From the NCBI RefSeq assembly GCF_026341125.1, contig NZ_JAPEOR010000003.1:1426001-1490000 (forward strand): DNA of 64,000 nucleotides, read 5' to 3'. Below the pieces are notes generated by a model. It did not search any database and was not told the DNA's origin. It saw only the letters and a program-made list of their open reading frames with translations. Position 1 is the stretch's first letter. Each line of letters begins with the position of its first letter. Position numbers and translations under genes: made by a program. Of the stretch, positions 17,095 through 26,811 are shown in pieces. This stretch comes from Streptomyces sp. NBC_01142 (lineage in GTDB: Bacteria > Actinomycetota > Actinomycetes > Streptomycetales > Streptomycetaceae).

Positions 17095-20000
17095 ATGGCG
17101 TTTGGCATAGGCACCTCAAGACGGCGTCGCGGTATAGCGCGGAGCTGGCACGGCCGACTGGTCTTGCAGTCACTGGCTTTGGCCATGGTGGTGCCCCTTG
17201 GCTTGGCACCTGTGGCGGAGGCAGAGGCGAAGCCGGGCGGGCTGGGGAGGCCTGATCTGCCGCAGCAGCGCGTGAGCAAGGTCAAGGCAGTCAACAGCCT
17301 GGGAGCCAAGAAAGCCCGGGAGAAGGTCGCCAAAGACGAGGCAGCCAACGCCGAGCTGGCCAGGCGCGCCCGGGCGGAGCAAGAGGCAGCCTGGCCAAAG
17401 CCGGGCACGGCAACCGTCAGACTCGTCAACGGCAAGGCGGGCAACGCGTCACCGGGCGGCATGCCGGTGACAGTAGGCCCCTTGCCGGCGAAGACGGCCA
17501 CGGCAGCCGACAGGCAGACCCAGGTCACCGTGCTGGACCAGAACGCCGCCCAGAACGCCGGCATTACCGGCGTGCTGCTGACCGCGGAGACGAACGCCGC
17601 GCACACAGCAGCCCTGAGCGTGGACTACAGCAAATTCGCCTCGGCCATAGGCGGCGGCTGGTCCCAGCGGCTCCGCCTGGTGCAGATGCCCGCGTGCGTG
17701 CTGAGCACGCCGGAGGCAGCCGCATGCCGCAAGCAGACACCGCTGAAGTCTGACAATGACGTCACCGGACAGTCCGTCTCGGCACACATCACCCTGCCCG
17801 AGGCCAAGAGCGGCGCGTCGACACAGCTGGCCCGCAGTCACAGCGGGTCCGGTGCGATGGTTCTGGCACTCACCGCCGCCGCGGCCGGCACGGGCCAGTC
17901 GCCCACGGGGTCGGGAGACTATTCGGCGACAGAGCTGTCCGCGTCCTCGGCGTGGGAGGCAGGCAGCAGTTCGGGATCATTCACCTGGTCCTACGGCTTC
18001 ACCATGCCGCCGGCGGCAGCCGGGCCGACACCGAACCTGTCACTGTCCTACGACTCCGGCACCATCGACGGCCGCACCGCCACCACGAACAACCAGGGCA
18101 CCTCGGTCGGTGAAGGCTTCGCCCTGTCCGAGTCGTACATCGAGCGCGCTTACGGATCGTGTGATGAGGACGGGCAGGAGGATGTCTTCGACCAGTGCTG
18201 GACGTACGACAACGCGCGCCTGGTCCTGAACGGCAAGTCGGACCGTCTGGTCAAGCACAAGGACCCGGGCAAGTGGAAGCTGGCCAAGGACGACGCCTCC
18301 CAGGTAACGCGCTCAACGGGGGCGGACAACGGCGACGACAACGGTGAGTACTGGACCGTCGTCACCGGAGACGGAACCAAGTACGTCTTCGGCCTGGACA
18401 AGTTGGACGGCGCCGGCACCCAGCGCACCAACTCCACCTGGACCGTACCGGTATTCGGTGACGACTCCGCAGAGCCGGGCTACGCCGAGGGCACCTCGTT
18501 TGCGGGCCGGTCGCTGACGCAGGCGTGGCGGTGGAACCTCGACTACGTCGAGGACACCTCCGGCAACGCCTCCACCTACTGGTACGCCAAGGACTCGAAC
18601 CACTACAAGAAGAACAAGTCCGAGACTGCCAACGCCTCCTACATCCGCGGCGGCTATCTGAAGGACATCAAATACGGCCTGCGAAAAGGAGCGCTGTTCA
18701 CCGACCAGGCCGATGCGAGGGTCACCTTCGGGTACGCCGAGCGCTGCACCGTCTCGGACTGCACAGAACTGACCAAGGACACGGCCGACAAATGGCCTGA
18801 CGTCCCCTTCGACGCGATCTGCTCCAAGGACGACGACGAATGCAACGCGGCCGGCCCGTCGTTCTTCACACGCAAGCGGCTCACCGACATCCACACCTAC
18901 TCCTACAACGCCACCAAGAGCGACTATGACCAGGTCGACGCCTGGGAACTGGAACAGAAATACGAAGACGGCGGTGACCTCGACGACACCTCGGACCATG
19001 CGCTGACGCTCAAGTCGCTCAAGCGCTGGGGCAAGTCGGCCAGCAGCCCTGCTCAGCTGAAGCCGATCTCCTTCACCTACCAGATGCGCCCGAACCGGGT
19101 AGACGCGGCAGAGAACATCCTGCCGCTGACCCGCCCCCGGATCTCCACGATCACCTCCGAGACGGGCGGCATCACCACGGTGACGCTGTCGTCGCCGGAA
19201 TGCCGCCGCGGCGAGGTCCTCGGCTCGGCGGAAGATGCCAACACCCGCTCCTGCTACCCGCAGTACTGGCACATCAACGGCGCCCAGAAGGCGTCCGTGG
19301 ACTGGTTCCACAAGTACCGGGTGCTCGCCGTAGTGGTATCCGACCCAACCGGACACAACGACGCGGTCGAGCACACCTACGACTACGCAGGCGCAGGCTG
19401 GCACTACAGCGACGAGCCGTTCACTCCCAAGGACGAACGCACCTGGTCCGACTGGCGCGGCTACCGACAGGTCACCGTCTACGGCGGAGCAAAGGACACC
19501 ACACGCTCCAAGACCGTCTCCCTCTACCTGCAGGGCATGCACGGCGACAAGAAGGCAGACGGCACCACCCGCTCCGTCACGGTACCGGCACTGGCCACCC
19601 CTGCCCTGGGCATCGCGGGAATCGAGGATGCCGGGCAGTACACCGGACAGCTGCGACAGCAAGTCACCTACAACGGCAGCACCCCGGTCAGCGCCGTAGC
19701 CAACGAGCCCTGGTCGACGGAAACGGCCCGCCAGGACAAAGTGCCCGACGCGGACGATCACGTGGCCCGCTACGTACGCACCAAGAAGTCCACGAACTAC
19801 TCGTACCTGACGGTGCCCAAGACCTGGCGCTCCCGCACAACCGACACCGACTACGACAGCTACGGCATGCCCTATCAGGCCGAAGACCTGGGCGACAACA
19901 CCAAGAGCGGCGACGAGACCTGCACCCGCACCTGGTACGCCCGCAACGGCGGTCTCACCAGCCTGATCTCCCGCAGCCGCACGGTGGCCAAACCATGCGC

Positions 20001-23000
20001 GGTGACTGACGCGAAACTCGACCTGCCGGCCGACGACACACGCCGGGGCGACGTGCTCTCCGACACCGCCGTCGCCTACGACGGCGCCACCTGGTCACCG
20101 ACGGCGGAACCGAAAGCGGGAATGGCGACCTGGACAGGACGCGCCAAGGCGTACACCGCCGCCGGAGCCGTCACCTGGCAGAAACGCTCCACCACCAACT
20201 ACGACGGCCTCGGCCGCCCGCTCAGCGTCACCGACGCCGCCGGCAACGCCACTTCCACCGCCTACACACCCACCGACGCCGGACCGCTGACCAAGACCAT
20301 CACCACCAACGCCAAGGGCCACCGCTCGGTCAGCTTCCTCGACCCCCGGCGCGGCCTGACACTGCGCAGCTACGACGCCAACCAGAAGCTGACCGAAGTC
20401 GCCTATGACGGGCTTGGGCGGCTGACCGACGTGTGGCTGCCAGACCGCATCCGCAGCAGCCAGAGCCCCAACAGCACATTCGCCTACCATCTCGACAACA
20501 CCAGTGAATCTTCAGTGGCGACCTCGACCCTGAAGCGGGACGGCAAGACCTACAACACCACCCACGGAATCTTCGACTCACTTCTGCGGCCCCTGCAGAC
20601 CCAGTCTCCGACCCCGCAGGGCGGCCGCCTGCTCACCGACACCCGCTATGACAGCCGAGGCCTGGCGTACGAGACGCACGCCGGAATCTTCGACAACAAG
20701 AACACTCCGAACGGCACATACACTCGAGCCGAATACGGCGAAGCACCCAACCAGACCCAAACTGTCTTCGACGGCGCCGGTCGTCCAACGTCCAGCACGC
20801 TGTACGTGTACGGGGCCAAGAAATGGTCCACCAGCTCCAGCTACACCGGTGACTCAACCGCCACCACCGCTCTCGCAGGCGGTTTGGCGTCACGCACCAT
20901 CACCGACGCCCGCGGCAGCACCGTAGAGAGCCGTCAATACGTCGGTGAAAGTCCCGCCGACGCAGAGTACGGCGGAGGCTTGGGCACTCTTTACGCCTCC
21001 ACGAAGTTTGCCTCCGCGCTGGACGGGCTGCAGACATCGGTCACCGGCCCGGACAAGGCGGAGTGGACCTACACCTATGACCTCTTCGGCCGTCAAGTAG
21101 TCGCTGACGATCCCGACAAGGGCAAAACGACCAGCGTCTACAACGATCTCGACCAGGTGATCAAGTCCTCTGACGCACGCGGCAAGTCTGTCCTCACGGC
21201 CTACGACTCATTGGGCCGTCCCACCGGCACCTGGTCCGGCTCCCAGAGCGACGCCAACCAGATCACCGCCAACACGTACGACACCCTCGTCAAGGGCCAG
21301 CCCGACACCTCCACGCGTTACCTGGACGGCAAAAGCGGCCAGGCATACACCAAGGCAGTCACTAAATACGACAGCCTCTCCCGGCCCGTCACCACTCAGC
21401 TCAAACTCCCCGCCGCCGACCCTCTGATCAAATCCGGCACACCGTCGATCTTGGAATTCAGCAGCTACTACAACATCGACGGCACCCTGCAGAACACCAA
21501 GGAACCCGCCCTCGGCGGTCTTGCATCCGAGATCATCGGATACGACTACAACGAACTTGGTCAGGTCACCGCAGTGGGTGGCTCCACCGGCTACCTCCTC
21601 GACACGGACTACTCGGCACTCAGCCAGCCCCAGCAGTTCACCATGGGCACCGCCAACACCGAGGATCACAAGAAGAGCTACGTCACCAACACCTACGAAG
21701 AAGGCACCGGCCGACTCACCCGCAGTCATGTCACCGACCAGACCCACCCGTACATGCTGCAAGACCTCAACTACGGCTTCGACCCCGCCGGCAACATCAC
21801 CTCCATCACCGACCCCACCACCCTCGGCGGAACCAGCAGCGCCGAAACCCAGTGCTTCTCCTACGACGGCCACCGCCGTCTCACCGAAGCCTGGACCCCC
21901 GCCTCCCAGAAATGCGCCGACCCACGCAGCCCGGACAACCTCTCCGGCCCCGCCCCGTACTCGACCAGCTACGCCTACAACACGGCAGGCCAGCGAACCA
22001 GCGAAACCCAGCACAAGCCCGCAGGCGACACGAAGACGACCTACTGCTACAAGGGCGACCAGCCGCACGCCTTGACAGGCACCAGCACCAAGGCCGACTG
22101 CGCCAAGCCCGACCGCCCCTACAGCTACGATGCAACGGGCAACACCACCAAGCGGCCAGGAAAGAAAACCCCCCAGGACCTCATCTGGTCTGAAAGGGGC
22201 GAGCTCACCAAGCTCACCGAGGACGGCAAGTCCACCACCTACATCTACGACGCCGATGGCACCCTGCTGATCCGCAGCACCGAGAACGGCGAACGGATCC
22301 TGTACGCCGGAACCACCGAGCTCCATCTCGAAGCCAACGGCACCACCTGGGCCCAGCGCTACTACACCTCCGGCGGCCGCGCTGTCGCTGCCCGAAGCAA
22401 TGAAAGCGGCACCCCCAAGCTCTCGTACCTCGCAGGCGACCACCACGGCACCCAGAGCCTGTCCATCACCGCCGACAGCTCACAAACCATCACCAAGCGC
22501 TACATGAGCCCCTTCGGCGCAGAGCGCGGCACACCGACGGGCGGCACCTGGCCCGACGACAAGGGCTTCCTTGGCAAGACCAGAGACGAAACCACCGGCC
22601 TCACCCACATCGGCGCCCGCCAATACGACCCGTCCATCGGCCAGTTCATCAGCGTCGACCCTCTCCTCGAGACGGACAAGGCACAAACACTCAACGGCTA
22701 CAGCTACAGCATCAACAACCCCCTCACCTTCACAGACCCCACCGGTCTCGGCCTCGCGTGCGGAGGAGCCGGCGGCTCTTCAGAAGCCTGCCCCACCCGC
22801 CCCGACGGCTCCAAAGGAAACGGCCGGCCCAACGAAGCCGTCGACTACAGCAAGCCCCGCCCCGAATACCCTTGCACAAGCGGTTGCGGTGAGAGCTCCA
22901 TTGAGGAAACGCTCCTCAACCTGATGTCGCGGGACGATGAGCGCTTGCCAATTCAGTGGATAGGGGTCTTCCACCGGGTCGACGGCGCAAGCTACTGGGA

Positions 23001-24030
23001 GGCCGCAGTCGGGGACGGCGACAGAACGGCCATGGCGTGCTTCGGTCGCGCTGGATGCCGTGAAGCGTACCGGCACCTCATGAAAACGGGGGACCTTGCA
23101 GCTGCGAAGAAAATTGCCGCAACCTACTGCCTCGTTCATACAGAGCAGTGCGCAAGTGAAGCAGCTGACTACCAGACAGCCCAAGAAGTCCTCGACATGA
23201 TTCCGGAGCTCCTTGCGACAGTATATGGAGTCCGGGTTGGGAAACTCTGTGGTAAGTGCTTCCTTGCCGGTACCGACGTCCTTATGGCCGATGGAGAAAC
23301 GAAGGACATTGAGGACGTTGAGATCGGCGACAAAGTCCTGGCAACGGACCCCGAGACAGGCAAGTCAGGGCCACGGGAAGTAACACGCCTCATCGTTACG
23401 CAGGGTGACAAGTACTTCAACAAGCTGTCAATCGCTACCAGTGACGGTATTCGGACTCTGACAGCGACCCACGAGCACCCCTTCTGGTCACCCTCCGAAC
23501 ACCGCTGGGTCGAAGCGGCTGAGCTCGCACCAGGAATGACCCTGCTCACTGACGACGGCCACACCGTCATCCTGACAGCGAACCATGCCTTTACCAGGCA
23601 CGCCAGAACCTACAACCTCACTGTCGATGACCTTCACACGTACTATGTGCTGGCGGGCGAAACGCCGGTGCTCGTTCACAACTCGAATTGCCCGGGAATC
23701 GGTCCTGGTTGGTTCCCGTATGGGAGTGAGAAAATACCGGGCGGCTGGTCTGGCCCCAATATGACGAGCAAATTCAGGAAAAATGCAAATAAGCAGGGCT
23801 TCGTGTGGCGCGCTCCGAAGGGGCAAGACAGTGTTCGTATCGACAGGGGGGATCCCAATTCTCAATGGGGAACCCAACAAGTTGATCACGTAGTGATTAA
23901 CTCTGGGGGAAGGGTCGTGGGTCGTGGCGGCGAGCTTCTGCCTCCCAATGCGCGAATACAGGATTACCCGGCGGAAGCTCACATCCCGCTCAGCGAGTGG
24001 CAGACATGGAGGAGCTGGAATGCCCCCTAA
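17095..24030 (+). CDS. Rhs/YD-repeat polymorphic toxin with Hint domain and C-terminal toxin
   Basis: Secreted polymorphic toxin of 2311 residues. ATG 17095 gives an N-terminus with an Arg-rich start and hydrophobic signal segment (LVLQSLALAMVVPLGLAP). YD repeats fill about 1000-1900 (for example YDGLGRPLSVTDAAGNAT). The Rhs core hallmark YDPSIGQFISVDPLL then YSYSINNPLTFTDPTGL lies near 1840-1880. A Hint autoprocessing domain runs about 2055-2197 (CFLAGTDVLMADGETKDI; ATHEHPFW; HTYYVLAGETPVLVHNSN). The last about 114 residues (FVWRAPKGQDSVRIDRG; QQVDHVVINSGG; AHIPLSEWQTWRSWN) are the releasable toxin. Its fold is not recognised; a nuclease is only a guess. The stop overlaps the next gene. Confidence 0.92.
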   Translation: MAFGIGTSRRRRGIARSWHGRLVLQSLALAMVVPLGLAPVAEAEAKPGGLGRPDLPQQRVSKVKAVNSLGAKKAREKVAKDEAANAELARRARAEQEAAWPKPGTATVRLVNGKAGNASPGGMPVTVGPLPAKTATAADRQTQVTVLDQNAAQNAGITGVLLTAETNAAHTAALSVDYSKFASAIGGGWSQRLRLVQMPACVLSTPEAAACRKQTPLKSDNDVTGQSVSAHITLPEAKSGASTQLARSHSGSGAMVLALTAAAAGTGQSPTGSGDYSATELSASSAWEAGSSSGSFTWSYGFTMPPAAAGPTPNLSLSYDSGTIDGRTATTNNQGTSVGEGFALSESYIERAYGSCDEDGQEDVFDQCWTYDNARLVLNGKSDRLVKHKDPGKWKLAKDDASQVTRSTGADNGDDNGEYWTVVTGDGTKYVFGLDKLDGAGTQRTNSTWTVPVFGDDSAEPGYAEGTSFAGRSLTQAWRWNLDYVEDTSGNASTYWYAKDSNHYKKNKSETANASYIRGGYLKDIKYGLRKGALFTDQADARVTFGYAERCTVSDCTELTKDTADKWPDVPFDAICSKDDDECNAAGPSFFTRKRLTDIHTYSYNATKSDYDQVDAWELEQKYEDGGDLDDTSDHALTLKSLKRWGKSASSPAQLKPISFTYQMRPNRVDAAENILPLTRPRISTITSETGGITTVTLSSPECRRGEVLGSAEDANTRSCYPQYWHINGAQKASVDWFHKYRVLAVVVSDPTGHNDAVEHTYDYAGAGWHYSDEPFTPKDERTWSDWRGYRQVTVYGGAKDTTRSKTVSLYLQGMHGDKKADGTTRSVTVPALATPALGIAGIEDAGQYTGQLRQQVTYNGSTPVSAVANEPWSTETARQDKVPDADDHVARYVRTKKSTNYSYLTVPKTWRSRTTDTDYDSYGMPYQAEDLGDNTKSGDETCTRTWYARNGGLTSLISRSRTVAKPCAVTDAKLDLPADDTRRGDVLSDTAVAYDGATWSPTAEPKAGMATWTGRAKAYTAAGAVTWQKRSTTNYDGLGRPLSVTDAAGNATSTAYTPTDAGPLTKTITTNAKGHRSVSFLDPRRGLTLRSYDANQKLTEVAYDGLGRLTDVWLPDRIRSSQSPNSTFAYHLDNTSESSVATSTLKRDGKTYNTTHGIFDSLLRPLQTQSPTPQGGRLLTDTRYDSRGLAYETHAGIFDNKNTPNGTYTRAEYGEAPNQTQTVFDGAGRPTSSTLYVYGAKKWSTSSSYTGDSTATTALAGGLASRTITDARGSTVESRQYVGESPADAEYGGGLGTLYASTKFASALDGLQTSVTGPDKAEWTYTYDLFGRQVVADDPDKGKTTSVYNDLDQVIKSSDARGKSVLTAYDSLGRPTGTWSGSQSDANQITANTYDTLVKGQPDTSTRYLDGKSGQAYTKAVTKYDSLSRPVTTQLKLPAADPLIKSGTPSILEFSSYYNIDGTLQNTKEPALGGLASEIIGYDYNELGQVTAVGGSTGYLLDTDYSALSQPQQFTMGTANTEDHKKSYVTNTYEEGTGRLTRSHVTDQTHPYMLQDLNYGFDPAGNITSITDPTTLGGTSSAETQCFSYDGHRRLTEAWTPASQKCADPRSPDNLSGPAPYSTSYAYNTAGQRTSETQHKPAGDTKTTYCYKGDQPHALTGTSTKADCAKPDRPYSYDATGNTTKRPGKKTPQDLIWSERGELTKLTEDGKSTTYIYDADGTLLIRSTENGERILYAGTTELHLEANGTTWAQRYYTSGGRAVAARSNESGTPKLSYLAGDHHGTQSLSITADSSQTITKRYMSPFGAERGTPTGGTWPDDKGFLGKTRDETTGLTHIGARQYDPSIGQFISVDPLLETDKAQTLNGYSYSINNPLTFTDPTGLGLACGGAGGSSEACPTRPDGSKGNGRPNEAVDYSKPRPEYPCTSGCGESSIEETLLNLMSRDDERLPIQWIGVFHRVDGASYWEAAVGDGDRTAMACFGRAGCREAYRHLMKTGDLAAAKKIAATYCLVHTEQCASEAADYQTAQEVLDMIPELLATVYGVRVGKLCGKCFLAGTDVLMADGETKDIEDVEIGDKVLATDPETGKSGPREVTRLIVTQGDKYFNKLSIATSDGIRTLTATHEHPFWSPSEHRWVEAAELAPGMTLLTDDGHTVILTANHAFTRHARTYNLTVDDLHTYYVLAGETPVLVHNSNCPGIGPGWFPYGSEKIPGGWSGPNMTSKFRKNANKQGFVWRAPKGQDSVRIDRGDPNSQWGTQQVDHVVINSGGRVVGRGGELLPPNARIQDYPAEAHIPLSEWQTWRSWNAP

Positions 24031-24397
24031 GGGTCATGACCTTCAGACGCCCTGGATACGTAGCCAGCTGATTGATTGGCTGGTCAAGCTAAGCGACAGG
24101 GAGTGGCAAGAGGAGAATTGGGCGAGTCAAGCCCCGGGGGCCTCTGACCTTGATGAGGCGCTAGATTTCTTCGATGACTCGGGTGTCTTGGCTGAGCCGA
24201 CCGGAAGGCTGGGGTACGTCCTTGTTGACGATGAGGAAGTCTCCGCAATGGCTGCACTGAACTCTTCGCTTGATTCCGTTTTGTCTTCTTCTGTATCAAG
24301 CGACGCAGAGATGATTCATTCCCAAGGGTGGGGTGATGTCGTTGCCGCGGCGCGTGAAGCCTTGAAGGCCATGGGAGACGCTCCGGGAGAGAGGTGA
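24020..24397 (+). CDS. Predicted immunity protein of the Rhs toxin (SCO4402-like)
   Basis: 125-residue soluble protein. ATG 24020 is preceded by ggagg at a good distance and overlaps the toxin gene by 11 bases, the usual arrangement for a toxin and its immunity gene. The pattern (TPWIRSQLIDWLVKLSDREWQ, an acidic middle, GYVLVDDEEVSAMAAL, and a C-terminal helix) resembles the SCO4402 family of Streptomyces. The family match is by eye. Its role as antitoxin rests mainly on position, size and acidity. A strong terminator follows. Confidence 0.75.
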   Translation: MPPKGHDLQTPWIRSQLIDWLVKLSDREWQEENWASQAPGASDLDEALDFFDDSGVLAEPTGRLGYVLVDDEEVSAMAALNSSLDSVLSSSVSSDAEMIHSQGWGDVVAAAREALKAMGDAPGER

Positions 24398-24475
24398 CGG
24401 ACGCGCAGCCGTTCCTGCAAGTGAGATCGCAGGTCTCTCGGCGATTCAGTTCGCATCTGTGAACGAGAGATGAGG

Positions 24476-24526
24476 AAGGGGGCCTGCGTGCCATGGAACT
24501 ACTCCCATTTGCACGCAGGCCCCCTT
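24476..24526 (+). terminator. Strong hairpin after the toxin-immunity genes
   Basis: aagggggcctgcgtgc (24476-24491) pairs perfectly with gcacgcaggccccctt (24511-24526), with a 19-base loop. It lies 79 bases after the immunity stop and is followed by a short T run, so it should end the toxin transcript. Confidence 0.8.
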
Positions 24527-24769
24527 TGACGGCAACGGCGACGGCAACGTCAGCGGACGGCTGCCACAGCGGGTGGGGGCGTCGGGGGCGTCGCCGATCG
24601 CCTACGGCGCCGCCAAGCGCCGCCTTCAGGTGCGTCATGGGCGCCGCCGCCTCGCCATCCAGAGCACGACCCAGTGACACCAGATTTCAGGTATCTGTCT
24701 TTCCGGAAGGCGGTGCTCAGGAAGAGGAATTGCAGGAAGAGAAATTTCGGGTACGGATGGTGCCTGTCA
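24527..24769. other. Gap before the IS5-family element, no gene seen
   Basis: Short overlapping open frames only, with no ribosome binding site or family motif. Possibly displaced flanking DNA cut by the IS at 24770. Confidence 0.4.
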
Positions 24770-25697
24770 GAGCGTGTCTGAGATCCGCCGTATCGGCTGT
24801 ATGGGTGACTCGTTGAGTGGTGTGTGAGTGCTGCTGGGGATGGTTACCCGTCTGATCTGACGGATGAACAGTGGGCGTTGATTGAGCCGTTGCTGCCTGC
24901 TCCAAGGACGGGTCGCAAGGGCGGGCGGCGGGAGAAGCACCCGCGTCGGCGGATCGTGGACGCGATCTTGTACTTGGCGCGGACCGGGTGCCAGTGGCGG
25001 TATCTGCCCAAGGATTTCCCGCCCTTCCAGACGGTGTACTGGTACTTCACCTGGTGGCACGACGACGGCACCGTGGAGCGCGTCCACGACGCGCTGCGGG
25101 TCAAGGTCCGCGAGGCCGACGGCCGTTCCGCTGAGCCGTCCGCGGGCCTGGTCGACTCGCAGTCCGTGCGGGCGGCCGACACGGTGCCGAAGTCCACCAG
25201 CGGCTTCGACGCGGGCAAGAAGACCAAGGGCCGCAAACGGTTCATCGTCACCGACACCCTCGGCCTCCTCCTGGCCGTGCACGTGCTGGCCGCAAGCGTC
25301 CAGGACCGCGACGGAGCCAAGCGCTCCCTGCTGTGGACCCGCCTGGACCACCCAACCATCGAGAAGATCTGGGCCGACCAGGGCTTCGCCGGCCGACTCG
25401 TCGAGTGGTCCTCTGCCGTCTTGCACCGCACGCTGGAGATCGTCCGCAAGGACCCCGGACAGCGCGGCTTCAAGGTCCAGCCGAAGCGCTGGGCGGTGGA
25501 GCGCACGTTCGCCTGGATCACCACACGCCGCCGCCTGGCCTGCGACTACGAACGCAACCCGGCCCACTCCGAAACCATGATCCGCTGGGCCATGACCGAC
25601 CTGATACTCCGCCGACTCACCCGAGGCCGACCCGCCACCCGCCAAGGACCCCGACCACTACGGAAAATCACCCCGTAACCCGATCTCAGACACGCTC
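24770..25697 (+). mobile_element. IS5-family (IS1031-like) element, copy A
   Basis: Terminal inverted repeats start gagcgtgtctgagatc and end gatctcagacacgctc. The element is flanked by the 3-bp duplication tca (24767-24769 and 25698-25700), which fits the TNA target of IS1031-like elements. Length is 928 bp. An identical-length copy in inverse orientation is at 26812-27739. Confidence 0.92.
24824..25678 (+). CDS. IS5-family transposase, copy A
   Basis: Transposase of 284 residues from GTG 24824 (MSAAGDGYPSDLTDEQW), the first start inside the element. The N-terminal SDLTDEQWALIEPLLP, the GLVDSQSVRAAD catalytic block, and the C-terminal WAVERTFAWITTRRRLACDYE (DDE-E motif) are typical of IS5/IS1031-type enzymes. 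The protein is identical to that of the inverted copy at 26831-27685. It appears intact in a single frame. Confidence 0.95.
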   Translation: MSAAGDGYPSDLTDEQWALIEPLLPAPRTGRKGGRREKHPRRRIVDAILYLARTGCQWRYLPKDFPPFQTVYWYFTWWHDDGTVERVHDALRVKVREADGRSAEPSAGLVDSQSVRAADTVPKSTSGFDAGKKTKGRKRFIVTDTLGLLLAVHVLAASVQDRDGAKRSLLWTRLDHPTIEKIWADQGFAGRLVEWSSAVLHRTLEIVRKDPGQRGFKVQPKRWAVERTFAWITTRRRLACDYERNPAHSETMIRWAMTDLILRRLTRGRPATRQGPRPLRKITP

Positions 25698-25756
25698 TCA
25701 GGCACTGCCCGAAGAGACAATGGAATCCACCCGCCCCGCCTTCCTAGGGTAGGCGG

Positions 25757-26350
25757 ATGACGAAACTGAAGACGATAGGCATAGGCATAGCCGCCGCCGC
25801 AGTGCTCGCCGGTGCCGCTCCCGCAAACGCCGTGCCCGAGCAGCGCCACAAGACCGTAGCTTCCTCGGTGTCTCAAGAAGAGCTGGCCGATATCCTTGGC
25901 CAGCTCCGAAGCAAGAACATCCCCCAGGGCGCCGGAAGCCTCACCGATCTCAAGGCACTAGCTGAGAGGTCGCCTGCGGCGAAGGCCAAACTGCCCAAGT
26001 GTCGAGGCACCTTCAGGCACGCGGTCGGCAAAGTCACCCTCCAGGAGTCCAAGAAATACGGCATCCCCTGGGGGCTGAAGCTGTCCAAGCGGATGGCCCC
26101 CCAGGGCATCATCCGCCTTAAGGCCCAGATCTTCGCGAACAAGCGAGAGGCCAACGTCTACCAACCCCACACCGAACCGTGGAACTACCATTTCCATGGC
26201 CCGCTTCCCCGGACGTTCAACCCCAAGGGCAAGGCGAAGAAGTACACTATCAAGCGCGGCGACGAAGTGTCCTTCCTATGGACCTGGAAGTCCGTCAGCA
26301 AGCCCAAGTCCGGGGGGGCCCGGTTCGTCAACTGCCGATTCAGCGCCTGA
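25757..26350 (+). CDS. Secreted protein of unknown function (IS-flanked cargo)
   Basis: 197 residues from ATG 25757, preceded by gggtaggcgg. The start is a clear Sec signal peptide (MTKLKTIGIGIAAAAVLAG, cleaved near PANA-VPEQ). The mature part has an early helical stretch (SQEELADILGQLRSKNIP), then a basic C-terminal half with two Cys (LPKCRG and FVNCRF) that could form one disulfide. I do not recognise the family. It lies between the two inverted IS5 copies, 18 bases before the next gene. Confidence 0.75.
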   Translation: MTKLKTIGIGIAAAAVLAGAAPANAVPEQRHKTVASSVSQEELADILGQLRSKNIPQGAGSLTDLKALAERSPAAKAKLPKCRGTFRHAVGKVTLQESKKYGIPWGLKLSKRMAPQGIIRLKAQIFANKREANVYQPHTEPWNYHFHGPLPRTFNPKGKAKKYTIKRGDEVSFLWTWKSVSKPKSGGARFVNCRFSA

Positions 26351-26368
26351 TCCACCCGGAGGGTCCCC

Positions 26369-26764
26369 GTGCCGCTGTCCCCTGAAGAAGTATTCGCCCC
26401 TCTCGCCCATGACCTGGAGGTCTGCGGGCTCACCAGCCGCCTCCTCCACGGAGCACCCGGGGTGCAGAACCCTGACGCCTGGAGGGTGCTAGTCGTCAGC
26501 GGGGTGAAAGTGGGGACACTGGAATTCGATGAGGAACTGAGCACGGAAACCCTGGGCATGGCCCTTTGGCCGGTCGCCTTCGCCACACAGGCGGCCATCC
26601 TGGAGAACGCCCAACTCCTGTCCGGCGCCGTATGGCCGAGATGCCACACCGGCCACCGTCATCCCATGGAGCTGTCCCAGGAAGGGGAGCACGACTGGCC
26701 CGCCTGGAGCTGCCCGAAGAACCCCCCCTACCGGCGCCCGGTAGGGCAGCACCCAGGCCCGTGA
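26369..26764 (+). CDS. Small protein of unknown function (IS-flanked cargo)
   Basis: 131 residues from GTG 26369, with ggaggg a few bases upstream. It begins PLSPEEVFAPLAHDLEVCGL and has a hydrophobic centre (MALWPVAFATQAAILENAQ). A possible metal site near the end includes Cys and His (PRCHTGHRHPM, then WSCPKN). It may be cotranscribed with the secreted protein 18 bases upstream. No family recognised and no function proposed. Confidence 0.65.
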   Translation: MPLSPEEVFAPLAHDLEVCGLTSRLLHGAPGVQNPDAWRVLVVSGVKVGTLEFDEELSTETLGMALWPVAFATQAAILENAQLLSGAVWPRCHTGHRHPMELSQEGEHDWPAWSCPKNPPYRRPVGQHPGP

Positions 26765-26811
26765 ACCACCTCAGCCATACAGGAGAAAGTCCACTGGGAA
26801 GAATTTTCTCA

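Noticed and set aside
18313..19761. Minus-strand open frame of 482 codons within the Rhs gene, and another at 21208-22446
   Set aside because: Valine/glycine-rich shadows of the YD-repeat gene without start signals.
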